Positions 25,093-33,884 of a DNA stretch of 64,000 nt are shown here, piece by piece; position 1 is the first letter of the stretch; each line of letters begins with the position of its first letter. A program made the position numbers and the translations under genes. The stretch is taken from contig JBCCGT010000001.1 of assembly GCA_039029135.1 (NCBI GenBank), forward strand, positions 62,001 through 126,000, given 5' to 3'. Source of the stretch: JALZVT01 sp039029135. Its GTDB lineage: Bacteria > Pseudomonadota > Gammaproteobacteria > Pseudomonadales > Azotimanducaceae. The notes under the pieces are model-generated. The model worked only from the letters and a program-made list of their open reading frames with translations. It was not told the DNA's origin and did not search any database.

Positions 25093-27529
25093 CGAGATTC
25101 ACCAGCTTGCCGGGCACGTAGATGGCCTTGCGCAGCGACTTGTCCGCGACGAATCGCTGGACGTTCTCGTCGGCGAGCGCAGCCTCGCGCGCCGCGGTCT
25201 CGTCCGCGTCCGCGGCCATGTCGATGCGCGCCCGCAGCTTGCCATTAACCTGAACAACCAGTTCGATCGTCGAACGCTCTAGCGCCGCGTCGTCGACCGC
25301 AGGCCACGCGGCGTCAACCATGGGTTCGCTGTGACCCAGCGCCTGCCAGAGCGCGTGACAGACGTGCGGCGTGATCGGCGACAGCACCAGCGCGAGCGCG
25401 TTCCAGGCTTCGCGGACCGCCGCGCGGTCTGCTCCTTCGTCCGGCGTTTTCGCGATCGTGTTCGCGAGTTCCATACCCGCGGCGACTACCGTGTTGAACT
25501 GGACCCGGCGGCCGTAGTCGTCGTCCGCCCGGCCGATGGTCTCGTGGGTCTTGCGGCGCAGCTCGAGTCCGGCGTCGCTCAGCGCCGCGACGTCCAGGGC
25601 CGGCACCTCGCCCGCCGCGAGGTGGTCCTCGACGCCGCGCCAGATCCGTCGCAAAAACCGGCTCGCGGACTCGAGGCCGCCCTCTGCCCACTCCACGCTC
25701 TGCTCCGGCGGCGCGGCGAACATCATCGCCTGCCGCACGGCGTCCGCGCCGTAGCGGTCGATCAGCATCTGCGGGTCGCCGGCGTCGCCGTCCTTCTTCG
25801 ACATCTTGCGACCGTTGCGCAGCACCATGCCGAGCATCAGCAGCCGCTCGAACGGCTCATCTGACGCGACGAGCCCCTCATCGCGCAGCAGCTTGTGATA
25901 AAAGCGCGCATATAGCAGGTGCAAGATCGCGTGCTCGATGCCGCCGACATAGTGATTGACCGGTGCCCACAGGTTCACCCGGTCGTCGAGCATCGCGTTA
26001 GCGCCCGGACTCGTGAATTTGTTCGCGTACCAGGAAGACTCCATAAAGGTGTCAAAGGTGTCCGTCTCGCGCCGCGCCATCCGACCGCATACCGGACAGG
26101 GAACCTGCAGCCATTCGGGCATGTCGTGCAGAGGCGAACGTACGCCCTCGAAGGACACCTCCGTCGGCAGTACGACCGGCAGATCCGACGTCGGCACCGG
26201 CACCACGCCGCAGTGGTCGCAGTGGATCATCGGGATCGGACAGCCCCAGTAGCGCTGCCGCGAGACGCCCCAGTCGCGCAGTCGATAGTTCGTGCGACGG
26301 CGGCCGCGTCCACCCGCTTCTAGCGCGTCCGCGATGACGTCGAAAGCGGCCTGAAACTCAAGCCCATCAAAGCCCGGCGAATTGACGGTAATGCCGCGAG
26401 CCACGAACGCCTCGGCGTCCAGATCGATAGGCGCGTCGTCTGCGGGCGCGATCACCTGCTCGATAGGCAGGCCATACTCGCGCGCGAACTCCCAGTCGCG
26501 CTGATCGTGCGCGGGCACGCTCATGACCGCGCCAGAGCCGTAGTCCATCAGCACGAAGTTCGCGGTCCACACCGGCAGGCGCCGCCCGGTGAGCGGGTGC
26601 TCGACTTCGACACCGAGCGCCATGCCCTCTTTCGGCAGGGTCGCCAGATCCGCCTCCGCGGTCTTCACATTGGCACAGCGTTCAATGAACGCGCCGAGCT
26701 CCGGATTGTGCTCAGCCGCGGCTAGCGCCAGCGGGTGCTGAGCCGCGACCGCGACGTAGGTGGCGCCGAGCAGCGTATCCGGCCGTGTGGTGTAGACGGT
26801 GATCGACTCGTCGCGCCCGGCGACGGCGAAGTCGATCTCCAGACCGTGCGAGCGACCGATCCAGTTGCGCTGCATATTCTTGACGGAGTCCGGCCACCCC
26901 GGCATCTCGTCGAGCTGATCGAGCAGTTCGTCCGCGTAGTCGGTGATCTTGAGAAACCACTGCTGCATCTCACGCCGCTCGACGACGGCCCCGCTGCGCC
27001 AGCCGCGCCCGTTCTCGACCTGCTCGTTCGCCAGCACGGTCTGGTCCACGGGATCCCAGTTGACGATCGCGCTGCGGCGCTCGACCAGGCCCTTCTCATA
27101 CAGGCGCAGGAAAAACCACTGTTCCCAGCGGTAGTAGTCGGGATCGCAGGTCGCAAACTCGCGCGACCAATCGAAGCCAAAGCCAAGGCTTTGCATCTGC
27201 CCGCGCATGTAGTCGATGTTGCTGTAGGTCCAGTTCGCCGGCGGGATGTTGTTCTTGATGGCTGCGTTTTCGGCGGGCAGTCCAAACGCGTCCCAGCCCA
27301 TGGGATGCAGCACGCTGTGACCTTTCAAACGCTGATAGCGCGCGATCACGTCGCCCAGGGTGTACGTCCGCACGTGTCCCATGTGCAGGCGGCCGCTGGG
27401 GTAAGGGAACATCGACAGGCAGTAGAAGGCGTCGCTGCCCGGGTTGTCGGGCGCCTTAAACGAATCGTTGTCCTGCCAATACTGTTGGGCGTCCCGCTCT
27501 ACGGCTTGCGGGTCGTACGGAGTGATCAT
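25082..27529 (-). CDS. leuS: Leucyl-tRNA synthetase
   Basis: The 815-residue class I synthetase charges tRNA-Leu. The HIGH signature is HMGH (residues 49-52, in FPYPSGRLHMGHVRTY), the KMSKS motif is KMSKK in NGRKMSKKDGD, and the CP1 editing domain shows TLLGATYVAVAAQHPLA with the T-rich site and MSVPAHDQRDWEFA. A zinc-like CDHC/CPVC set occurs in the inserted domain. ATG 27529 is preferred (MITPYDP); a GTG four codons upstream is possible. It begins about 100 bp after lnt and overlaps lptE downstream. Confidence 0.97.
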   Translation of the reverse strand: MITPYDPQAVERDAQQYWQDNDSFKAPDNPGSDAFYCLSMFPYPSGRLHMGHVRTYTLGDVIARYQRLKGHSVLHPMGWDAFGLPAENAAIKNNIPPANWTYSNIDYMRGQMQSLGFGFDWSREFATCDPDYYRWEQWFFLRLYEKGLVERRSAIVNWDPVDQTVLANEQVENGRGWRSGAVVERREMQQWFLKITDYADELLDQLDEMPGWPDSVKNMQRNWIGRSHGLEIDFAVAGRDESITVYTTRPDTLLGATYVAVAAQHPLALAAAEHNPELGAFIERCANVKTAEADLATLPKEGMALGVEVEHPLTGRRLPVWTANFVLMDYGSGAVMSVPAHDQRDWEFAREYGLPIEQVIAPADDAPIDLDAEAFVARGITVNSPGFDGLEFQAAFDVIADALEAGGRGRRRTNYRLRDWGVSRQRYWGCPIPMIHCDHCGVVPVPTSDLPVVLPTEVSFEGVRSPLHDMPEWLQVPCPVCGRMARRETDTFDTFMESSWYANKFTSPGANAMLDDRVNLWAPVNHYVGGIEHAILHLLYARFYHKLLRDEGLVASDEPFERLLMLGMVLRNGRKMSKKDGDAGDPQMLIDRYGADAVRQAMMFAAPPEQSVEWAEGGLESASRFLRRIWRGVEDHLAAGEVPALDVAALSDAGLELRRKTHETIGRADDDYGRRVQFNTVVAAGMELANTIAKTPDEGADRAAVREAWNALALVLSPITPHVCHALWQALGHSEPMVDAAWPAVDDAALERSTIELVVQVNGKLRARIDMAADADETAAREAALADENVQRFVADKSLRKAIYVPGKLVNLVVG

Positions 27530-27628
27530 GTCGGGTCCCACTCAGGGTCAGGCGCACACCCGGCGCGCCAAAGCGAAGTCGAAAGGCGCGGAATATACCA
27601 CTATCCGCCCAGCGGTAAGGCGAACCGA

Positions 27629-29221
27629 TCAGGGAGCTGTGGTGGTGGCGCGTTGCCGTCGGGATACCAGTAAGGCCAGCACCAGAACCAGCAGCAGGAC
27701 CCAATCGCCGACGGTCGTGTAGGGCGTGCTCCCGGTGTGCGGTGACCAGCTGCCGCGCAGCACGCCCGCCTCGAACTGCGGCAGCGCACTGACGACGCGC
27801 CCGCGTGAATCGATCACCGCAGTGATGCCATTGTTGGTCGCGCGCAGGACGTAGCGTCCGTTTTCCAGCGCCCGCATGCGCGCGAGCTCGAGGTGCTGAT
27901 AAGGGCCAATGGAGGCGCCGAACCAGGTGTCGTTCGACACGGTGATCAGCACCTCCGAGGCGCGCGCCGCGAGCCGAACCAGCCGCGGGTAGGCGATCTC
28001 GTAGCAGATGGCGATCCCCGCGCCGATCGTCTCGCCTCGCGCGGCCGCGCGCGGTTCCGAGCCGCCTTGTGGGCCGAACACCAGGCCCAGGTCGAGCGGC
28101 GGCTGATCCGCCGGGCCGGCGTCGGAGCGGGACATCGGTAGGTCGAAGAACTGGATCAGACCGCGCAGCAGGCCTTCCAGCGGCACGTACTCGCCGAACG
28201 GCACCAGCCGCTGTTTGTCGTACTGGCCCGAGCCGAGCCCGAGCGCGTGCACGGAATTGTAGTATCGGTAGTCGCCCGCGGCGTCCGGCCGCACGTCCGG
28301 CATCCCAAACACCAGCGTTGTCTCGCTGCGCGCGGCCTTGGCCCGCCAGCGTGCCAGCAGGGGAAGCGCGGGCCGACCGTAGGTCGTGATTGCCGCCTCG
28401 GGCCAGATCACCAGATCGGCCTCCCAGTGATCGGCCGTCATTTGGTCGTACAGCGCGACAATGGGCCGGCGATTCTCCGGATTCCACTTCGTGAGCTGTT
28501 CGACGTTGCCCTGCACGAGCGCCGCATCGCGCGGCTCGCCGGCCGTCGTCCACTCGATGTGGCCAAGGCCATAGCCCACGCCAAACAGTGCGAGCCAGTA
28601 CAGCGCGCCGCCGAGGCGCGCGTGTCGCCCACCGCGCCAGGCCACCACCAGCAGCGCGGCGCCGAGGACCAGCAGCGTCGACAGCCCTAGCACGCCCATC
28701 ACCGGGGCAAAGCCCGCCACGGCCGTATCGATCGCGGCGTAGCCGACAAACAGCCACGGAAAGCCCGTGAGCAGCCAGGTCAGCGACCACTCGGCCAGCA
28801 CCCAGGCCGCGACGAACGCGACCACCGCCAGGCTCGAGGGCGCGGCGTCCTGTGTGCCTGAGGCGCCAGCACCGCTCGCACCCGGGCGGAGCGGCGCGAC
28901 CGCAAGTGCGAACAGCGCGCCGAACAGCGCGGAGAACAGCGCCATGCCGACGACGAACAGCCCCACCAGGAAGGACGCCAGTTCGGGGCTCGCCCCGCCC
29001 TGCTCGTGAATGCTCACGTAAACCCAGGAGGCACCCACGCCGTACTTACCCACCCCGACGAGCCAGCCCCGCCACGCGCCATCGCGCAGCGAACGCGCGT
29101 CCGCCATCAGCGCAAACGCCAGCGCCAGCCCCGCGATCGTGGCGAGCCACCAGCCGAAGGGCGCAAAACCAAAGGGAATCAGGGCGCCAGCAAGCACCAG
29201 CCCTGGAGTGTGCAACCGCAC
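27629..29221 (-). CDS. lnt: Apolipoprotein N-acyltransferase
   Basis: The 530-residue inner-membrane enzyme adds the third acyl chain to the N-terminal cysteine of lipoproteins. About eight membrane segments precede a nitrilase-type periplasmic domain with the catalytic triad E275 (VIWPEAAITTYG), K336 (YDKQRLVPFGEYVPLE) and C406 (AICYEIAYP). A Gly/Ala/Pro-rich loop at about 112-130 is a local oddity. GTG start at 29221, 7 nt after ybeX. The downstream lptE product is one of its likely substrates. Confidence 0.96.
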   Translation of the reverse strand: MRLHTPGLVLAGALIPFGFAPFGWWLATIAGLALAFALMADARSLRDGAWRGWLVGVGKYGVGASWVYVSIHEQGGASPELASFLVGLFVVGMALFSALFGALFALAVAPLRPGASGAGASGTQDAAPSSLAVVAFVAAWVLAEWSLTWLLTGFPWLFVGYAAIDTAVAGFAPVMGVLGLSTLLVLGAALLVVAWRGGRHARLGGALYWLALFGVGYGLGHIEWTTAGEPRDAALVQGNVEQLTKWNPENRRPIVALYDQMTADHWEADLVIWPEAAITTYGRPALPLLARWRAKAARSETTLVFGMPDVRPDAAGDYRYYNSVHALGLGSGQYDKQRLVPFGEYVPLEGLLRGLIQFFDLPMSRSDAGPADQPPLDLGLVFGPQGGSEPRAAARGETIGAGIAICYEIAYPRLVRLAARASEVLITVSNDTWFGASIGPYQHLELARMRALENGRYVLRATNNGITAVIDSRGRVVSALPQFEAGVLRGSWSPHTGSTPYTTVGDWVLLLVLVLALLVSRRQRATTTAP

Positions 29222-29228
29222 GTCGGCC

Positions 29229-30071
29229 TCAGGCGAGACGCTTGAGGTGCAGCAGGGTGATGCGCCGGCTGTCGGAACTCAGCACGGTGAACTGGAAATC
29301 ACCGACCTCGGTGACCTCGTCGCGTTCGGGCAGGTGTCCGAAGCGTTTCAGGACGACGCCGCCGACCGTATCGAACTCGCTCTCTTCCAGATCGGCCGCG
29401 AAAAACTCGTTGAAGTCTTCGATCGGCGTCGTCGCCTTGAGCGTGTAGTTGTTGGCATCGAGCTGTTTGATGAAATCGTCTTCCTCGATGTCGTGCTCGT
29501 CTTCGATCTCGCCAACAATCTGCTCGAGCACGTCCTCGATCGTCACGGCGCCCGAGATGTGGCCATACTCATCGACGACCAGCGCCATGTGCTTGCGCGT
29601 ACTGCGAAACTCTTGCAGCAGCAGGTTCAGTGGCTGGCCTTCTGGCACCACGCGCGCTGTGCGCACGATCTTCATCAGATCGAAACCCGTCTCGATGTCG
29701 CGTTCGAGCAGCAGAGGCAGCAGGTCCTTCGCGTGCAGCACACCCTTGACGTCGTCGAGTTCGTCGCCGATGACCGGAAACCGCGAGTGCCGCGATTCGA
29801 CGATCACCGGCAGCAGCTCGGTCAGGCTCATCGACGCGTTCACGCAGATGAGCTGCGAACGCGGGATCATGATGTCGCGCGCACGCACCTGCGTCTGGTT
29901 CAGCGCGCCGAAGATGATGTTCAGCGTCTCTGGATCGATGATCTGCCGCTCGGAGGCGTCCCGCAGCATCTTTTCGAGCTGCTTGACGTCCGCGGGCTCG
30001 GCGTTGAAACGGTCTGTCAGGCGCGCGAGCCAGCCGCGCTCTTCGTGATCGATGCCGTTCGATTCACCCAT
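29229..30071 (-). CDS. ybeX: CBS-domain protein YbeX/CorC
   Basis: The 280-residue cytoplasmic protein has two CBS domains (VRARDIMIPRSQLICVNAS, then FDLMKIVRTARVVPEGQPLN and HMALVVDEYGHISGAVTIED) and a C-terminal CorC_HlyC domain. It is linked to magnesium efflux (CorC name) and to ribosome metabolism with YbeY. ATG 30071 gives the usual N-terminus (MGESNG... WLARL) and overlaps the ybeY stop by 8 nt. The frame continues upstream within ybeY but that portion is not family-like. Confidence 0.95.
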   Translation of the reverse strand: MGESNGIDHEERGWLARLTDRFNAEPADVKQLEKMLRDASERQIIDPETLNIIFGALNQTQVRARDIMIPRSQLICVNASMSLTELLPVIVESRHSRFPVIGDELDDVKGVLHAKDLLPLLLERDIETGFDLMKIVRTARVVPEGQPLNLLLQEFRSTRKHMALVVDEYGHISGAVTIEDVLEQIVGEIEDEHDIEEDDFIKQLDANNYTLKATTPIEDFNEFFAADLEESEFDTVGGVVLKRFGHLPERDEVTEVGDFQFTVLSSDSRRITLLHLKRLA

Positions 30072-30531
30072 CTTGCGCGGCGTCCAATTCAAAGGGATTG
30101 GCAATGCCGTACTGGCCCAGGATGGCGATCTCCTGCGCCTCCATGCGCGTCGCTGCCGCCTCTTCCTCGTGATCGAAGCCCAGCAGGTGTAGCACGCCGT
30201 GAACGACAAGGTGCGCGTAGTGCGCAGCCAGCGATTTGCCCTGGGCGACAGCCTCGCGCGTCACCACCGGCGCGCAGAGCACGATGTCGCCCAAAAGGCA
30301 CACGTCCTCAATCGGCAGGTCCGCCGGGAAGCTCAGCACGTTGGTCGCATAGTCGCGTCCGCGGTAAGTGAGATTAAGCGCGTGACCCTCCTCGGCGTCG
30401 ACGACGCGAATACAAAGCTCGGCCCCAGTTGCGCCGTCAGCGACGGCGTCGTACGCCCGCGCGGCCCAGGCGCTGAGCGCGTCGGCGTCTGGCAGCTCGG
30501 ATGACTCGCACACGACCTGCACCTCAGTCAT
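30064..30531 (-). CDS. ybeY: Endoribonuclease YbeY
   Basis: The 155-residue metal-dependent RNase takes part in 16S rRNA 3' maturation and ribosome quality control. The zinc motif is complete: HGVLHLLGFDH gives H111, H115 and H121. The upstream TNVLSFP strand and the GDIVLCAPVV segment are also family hallmarks. ATG 30531 is chosen for its AGGGG ribosome site; M at 30573 would overlap the end of ybeZ. It lies in the ybeZ-ybeY-ybeX order. Confidence 0.95.
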   Translation of the reverse strand: MTEVQVVCESSELPDADALSAWAARAYDAVADGATGAELCIRVVDAEEGHALNLTYRGRDYATNVLSFPADLPIEDVCLLGDIVLCAPVVTREAVAQGKSLAAHYAHLVVHGVLHLLGFDHEEEAAATRMEAQEIAILGQYGIANPFELDAAQDG

Positions 30532-30562
30532 GAGCCCCTGGGATTCGGTCACCGCTCGCGCC

Positions 30563-31648
30563 TCAGCCGGCATCGGCCTGGTCCCGCTGCGCGGCCGCCT
30601 GACTCGCGTCAAAGCTCGAGTAGGCCTCGACGATCTTCTGCACCAGCGGATGACGCACGACATCGCCGGACGTAAAGCTGGTGAAGCTGATGCCCTTCAC
30701 CCCGCGCAGGACGCTCATCGCGTTGATCAGCCCCGAGCCCTGTCCGCGCGGCAGGTCGATCTGGGTGATGTCGCCGGTGATCACCGCCGTCGACCCGAAG
30801 CCGATGCGCGTGAGAAACATCTTCATCTGAGCGACGGTCGTGTTCTGACTTTCATCCAGGATGATGAAGCTGTTGTTCAACGTCCGACCGCGCATGAAGG
30901 CCAGCGGCGCGACTTCGATGATGTTCTTTTCGATGTATTTGTTGACCCGCTCGACGCCCAGCATCTCATACAGCGCGTCGTACAGCGGGCGCAGGTACGG
31001 GTCGATCTTCTGTGCGAGATCACCCGGCAGAAAGCCGAGCTTCTCGCCGGCCTCGACCGCGGGTCGCACCAGCAATATGCGATTCACGCGCTTGTTCTCG
31101 AGCGCCTCGACCGCGCAGGCAACCGCGAGGTAGGTCTTGCCCGTGCCCGCCGGCCCGATACCAAAATTGACGTCGAACTCGCGCACGCGGCCAACGTATG
31201 CACTCTGATTCGCACCGCGCGCCTTAATCGATTTGCGCCGGGTGTGGACGATGTCTGCCGCCTGGGGCTCAGGCTGTTCCGCCCGCAGCAGTTCATCGAT
31301 GCCGGACTCCTGCAGAAACAGGTGCACGGTCTCGCCGTCGAGGCCATCGCGATCGGCGGTTTCGACGTATAGCTGCGCCAGCAGCGCGCAGGCCGCCCGA
31401 ACACGCGCCTCGGCACCGCGCACCGTGAACTGGTTGCCGCGGCTGCGAATCTGCACGGACAGGCGTCGCTCCACCTGCTTGATGTTCTGATCGAGCGGAC
31501 CGGCGAGCGCGGCCAGGCGGCGGCTGTCGTCCGGCACGAGCTCCACCTTGCTGGTCATGCTGACAACATTGTCGTCGCTGGGCGTTTCGGCGGCGGACTC
31601 AGGCGCGCTGCCAACGGGTGTGTCGGTATTCTGGGAATCAGAGGGCAT
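30563..31648 (-). CDS. ybeZ: PhoH-like ATPase YbeZ
   Basis: The 361-residue protein has an N-terminal KH-like region (LSVQIRSRGNQFTVRG) and a PhoH P-loop domain with Walker A GPAGTGKT and Walker B FIILDESQN. PhoH-family RNA helicase/ATPases act with YbeY. I prefer ATG 31648; ATG 31558 is a shorter option that begins right before the conserved VELVPDDSRRLA. It is the first gene of the ybeZYX-lnt run, preceded by its own probable promoter and a leader of nearly 200 nt. Confidence 0.94.
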   Translation of the reverse strand: MPSDSQNTDTPVGSAPESAAETPSDDNVVSMTSKVELVPDDSRRLAALAGPLDQNIKQVERRLSVQIRSRGNQFTVRGAEARVRAACALLAQLYVETADRDGLDGETVHLFLQESGIDELLRAEQPEPQAADIVHTRRKSIKARGANQSAYVGRVREFDVNFGIGPAGTGKTYLAVACAVEALENKRVNRILLVRPAVEAGEKLGFLPGDLAQKIDPYLRPLYDALYEMLGVERVNKYIEKNIIEVAPLAFMRGRTLNNSFIILDESQNTTVAQMKMFLTRIGFGSTAVITGDITQIDLPRGQGSGLINAMSVLRGVKGISFTSFTSGDVVRHPLVQKIVEAYSSFDASQAAAQRDQADAG

Positions 31649-31842
31649 GGAGGCTTCGTTGATCGCACAAGACGTCGAGGAACCCAGGCGATCGGGGTTC
31701 GTGGTGAGTAGGGGGCCGCCTAAGACTGCGCGGGGTGGTCCCGCCGACGCCATTGTCGGGTGCTGTCGATGCGGCCGAGGTTCGAGCCGGAGGCTCGGGG
31801 CTGTCTTCGTTCAAGACACGCACTGTTTATGAACACATCCTT

Positions 31843-31870
31843 AGCATATCCCGACCGCAGGTACTGTCAA
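31843..31870 (-). promoter_or_regulatory. Sigma70-type promoter for ybeZYX-lnt
   Basis: On the minus strand a perfect TTGACA (31865-31870) is followed after 16 bp by TATGCT (31843-31848). It lies just past the miaB stop and about 190 nt before the ybeZ start, so the block has its own promoter in addition to any read-through from miaB. A small hairpin, CGAGCC-TCC-GGCTCG, occurs in the leader near 31782-31796. Confidence 0.6.
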
Positions 31871-31899
31871 TCAGGCGGCCGATTGGTTGCGCGATGGCG

Positions 31900-33234
31900 C
31901 TAGGCGACCCACTCGCCGCGCAGCGAGTTCGGCAGCGCGGCGCTAATCCGCACGTTCGCAAAGTCGCCGATGAGACGCTCGTCGTCCGCCGGGAAGTTCA
32001 CGACCCGATTGTTCTCCGTGCGTCCGGCTAACTCGCCTTCGCCGCGACGCGCAGCGCCGGTCACCAGGACGCGCTGCACGCTGCCGACCATGGCCTCTGA
32101 GATCGCCTGCGCCTGCGCGCGAATGCGATCCTGCAGAATCGCCAGGCGATGTTTCTTCACGGAATCGACCGTGGGATCGGCGAGATCGGCGGCGGGCGTG
32201 CCGGGCCGCGCGCTGTAGATGAAGCTGAAGGACGTATCGAAACCAATCTCTTCGATCAGCGCCATGGTCGCGGCGAAGTCGGCGTCGGTCTCGCCCGGAA
32301 AGCCAATGATGAAGTCGGAGGACAGCGCGATGTTGGGGCGTACCTTGCGCAGCGCGCGAATGCGCGACTTGTACTCCAGCACGGTATGCCCGCGCTTCAT
32401 CGCGGCTAGAATGCGATCAGAACCCGCCTGCACTGGCAGATGCACGTGATCGACCAGTTCGGGCACGTCGGCGTACGCGGCGATCAGACGATCCGAAAAC
32501 TCCACCGGATGCGAGGTGGTGAAGCGGATGCGATCGATACCGTCAACGTCCGCCGTGTAGCGAATCAGCTCCGCCAGGTCGGCCAAATCGCCGTCCATCT
32601 CGCCGCGATAGGCGTTGACGTTCTGACCGAGGAAATGAATCTCGCGCACGCCGCGGCTGGCCAGGCCGACGACCTCGCGCATGACGTCTGCCACGGGCCG
32701 GCTGACCTCTTCACCGCGCGTGTAGGGCACGACGCAGAAGCTGCAGTACTTGCTGCAGCCCTCCATGATCGAGACGTAGGCGCTGGGTCCATCGACGCTG
32801 GGAGGCGGTAGCGAGTCGAACTTCTCGATCTCTGGGAACTCGATGTCCACCGCAGGCACACCGAGCGGTCCGCCGGCCTGATCCAGCAGCGTCGGCAGCC
32901 GGTGCAGGGTCTGGGGCCCAAACACCACGTCGACGTAGTCGGCGCGCTGGCGGATGGCCTCGCCCTCCTGGCTCGCGACGCAGCCCCCCACGCCGATCAT
33001 GACGCCGGGGCGCGCGGCCTTCAGCGATTTCCAGCGGCCCAGCTGATGAAAGACCTTCTCCTGGGCCTTCTCCCGTATCGAACAGGTGTTCAGCAGCAGC
33101 AGGTCGGCCTCTTCCGGCACGCTCGTCGGCTCATAGCCGCGGGTTTCGCGCAGCAGGTCGACCATACGATCGGAATCGTATTCGTTCATCTGGCAACCGT
33201 GCGTCTGGATGAAGACCTTGCGAGCGCGCGACAT
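31900..33234 (-). CDS. miaB: tRNA-2-methylthio-N6-dimethylallyladenosine synthase
   Basis: The 444-residue radical-SAM methylthiotransferase modifies A37 of tRNAs reading UNN codons. The N-terminal UPF0004 domain carries C14, C51 and C85 for the auxiliary [4Fe-4S] cluster; the radical-SAM motif CSKYCSFC supplies C160, C164 and C167. A C-terminal TRAM domain follows (VLVTGAARRGEGELAGRTENN, VRISAALPNSLRG). ATG 33234 gives a full-length MiaB. It sits directly upstream of ybeZ as in many gammaproteobacteria. Confidence 0.97.
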   Translation of the reverse strand: MSRARKVFIQTHGCQMNEYDSDRMVDLLRETRGYEPTSVPEEADLLLLNTCSIREKAQEKVFHQLGRWKSLKAARPGVMIGVGGCVASQEGEAIRQRADYVDVVFGPQTLHRLPTLLDQAGGPLGVPAVDIEFPEIEKFDSLPPPSVDGPSAYVSIMEGCSKYCSFCVVPYTRGEEVSRPVADVMREVVGLASRGVREIHFLGQNVNAYRGEMDGDLADLAELIRYTADVDGIDRIRFTTSHPVEFSDRLIAAYADVPELVDHVHLPVQAGSDRILAAMKRGHTVLEYKSRIRALRKVRPNIALSSDFIIGFPGETDADFAATMALIEEIGFDTSFSFIYSARPGTPAADLADPTVDSVKKHRLAILQDRIRAQAQAISEAMVGSVQRVLVTGAARRGEGELAGRTENNRVVNFPADDERLIGDFANVRISAALPNSLRGEWVA

Positions 33235-33278
33235 CGGGTTCCTCTGGCGACCCTCGACGGGGCAAAAATCGGTCGCGG

Positions 33279-33284
33279 ATTATA
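33279..33284 (-). promoter_or_regulatory. Probable -10 box for miaB
   Basis: A perfect TATAAT on the minus strand lies about 45 bp before the miaB ATG. The -35 region at the right distance (TGTGCG) is poor, so the call rests on the -10 hexamer and position. Confidence 0.4.
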
Positions 33285-33289
33285 AGCCC

Positions 33290-33317
33290 TTGAAATTGGG
33301 CCGCACACCTATATAAA
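33290..33317 (+). promoter_or_regulatory. Sigma70-type promoter for the DUF1820 gene
   Basis: TTGAAA (33290-33295) and TATAAA (33312-33317) are separated by 16 bp. Transcription would begin near 33325, giving a leader of about 110 nt before ATG 33434. It overlaps the divergent miaB promoter region. Confidence 0.55.
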
Positions 33318-33433
33318 GCGGCTACGACAACCGCCTGTCGCGGCGTCATTTCGGCCTCGGGCTGTCAGGCCGCCGCGAGCGGCCTGCCCCGCGCCGTCCG
33401 CCAAGTCGTCGCAACCCGATCCGCGAGAACCAC

Positions 33434-33781
33434 ATGAGCGAAGAAGACAGCATCTACAAAGTCCAGTTCCTGAATCAGGGCGAGGTCTTTGAGGTCTACG
33501 TCAAGAACATCTACTCGAGCGACCTGTATGGCTTCGTCGAGATCGAGGACTACGTCTTCGGCAAGTCCACCCAGGTCGTCATCGACCCGGGCGAAGACAA
33601 GCTGCGCAGCGAGTTCGACGGCGTGCAGCGCAGCTTCATCCCCATGCACGCCGTGATTCGAATCGACGAAGTCGAACGCGAGGGTCAGGCAAAGATCAAG
33701 GAATCCAGAGGCGACAAGGTCACGCCGTTCCCGCTGCTGATGCCGAAAGGACCCAATCCGCAGGGATCCGGCAGCTCCTGA
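33434..33781 (+). CDS. DUF1820 family protein
   Basis: The 115-residue cytoplasmic protein matches the gammaproteobacterial DUF1820 family: YKVQFLNQGEVFEVYVKNIY, SSDLYGFVEIEDYVFG, VVIDPGEDKLRSEFDGV and IPMHAVIRIDEVEREG. No catalytic residues are recognisable; the fold is probably a small beta-rich domain, and the family has no established role. ATG 33434 is in a good context. It is monocistronic with its own promoter and is divergent from miaB. Confidence 0.9.
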   Translation: MSEEDSIYKVQFLNQGEVFEVYVKNIYSSDLYGFVEIEDYVFGKSTQVVIDPGEDKLRSEFDGVQRSFIPMHAVIRIDEVEREGQAKIKESRGDKVTPFPLLMPKGPNPQGSGSS

Positions 33782-33867
33782 CCACGGCAACCAACCCACA
33801 AGCGTTGCCCGACCGGGCGCGAGTTATCGCATCGCTCGGACAACGCCTCGCGCGATGGCTCTGGTCA

Positions 33868-33881
33868 CCCCGGAAACGGGG
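33868..33881. terminator. GAAA-tetraloop hairpin between convergent genes
   Basis: CCCCG-GAAA-CGGGG forms a short stable hairpin between the DUF1820 stop (33781) and the stop of the minus-strand oxidase (33885). No T-run follows, so terminator function is uncertain. Confidence 0.35.
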
Positions 33882-33884
33882 CTC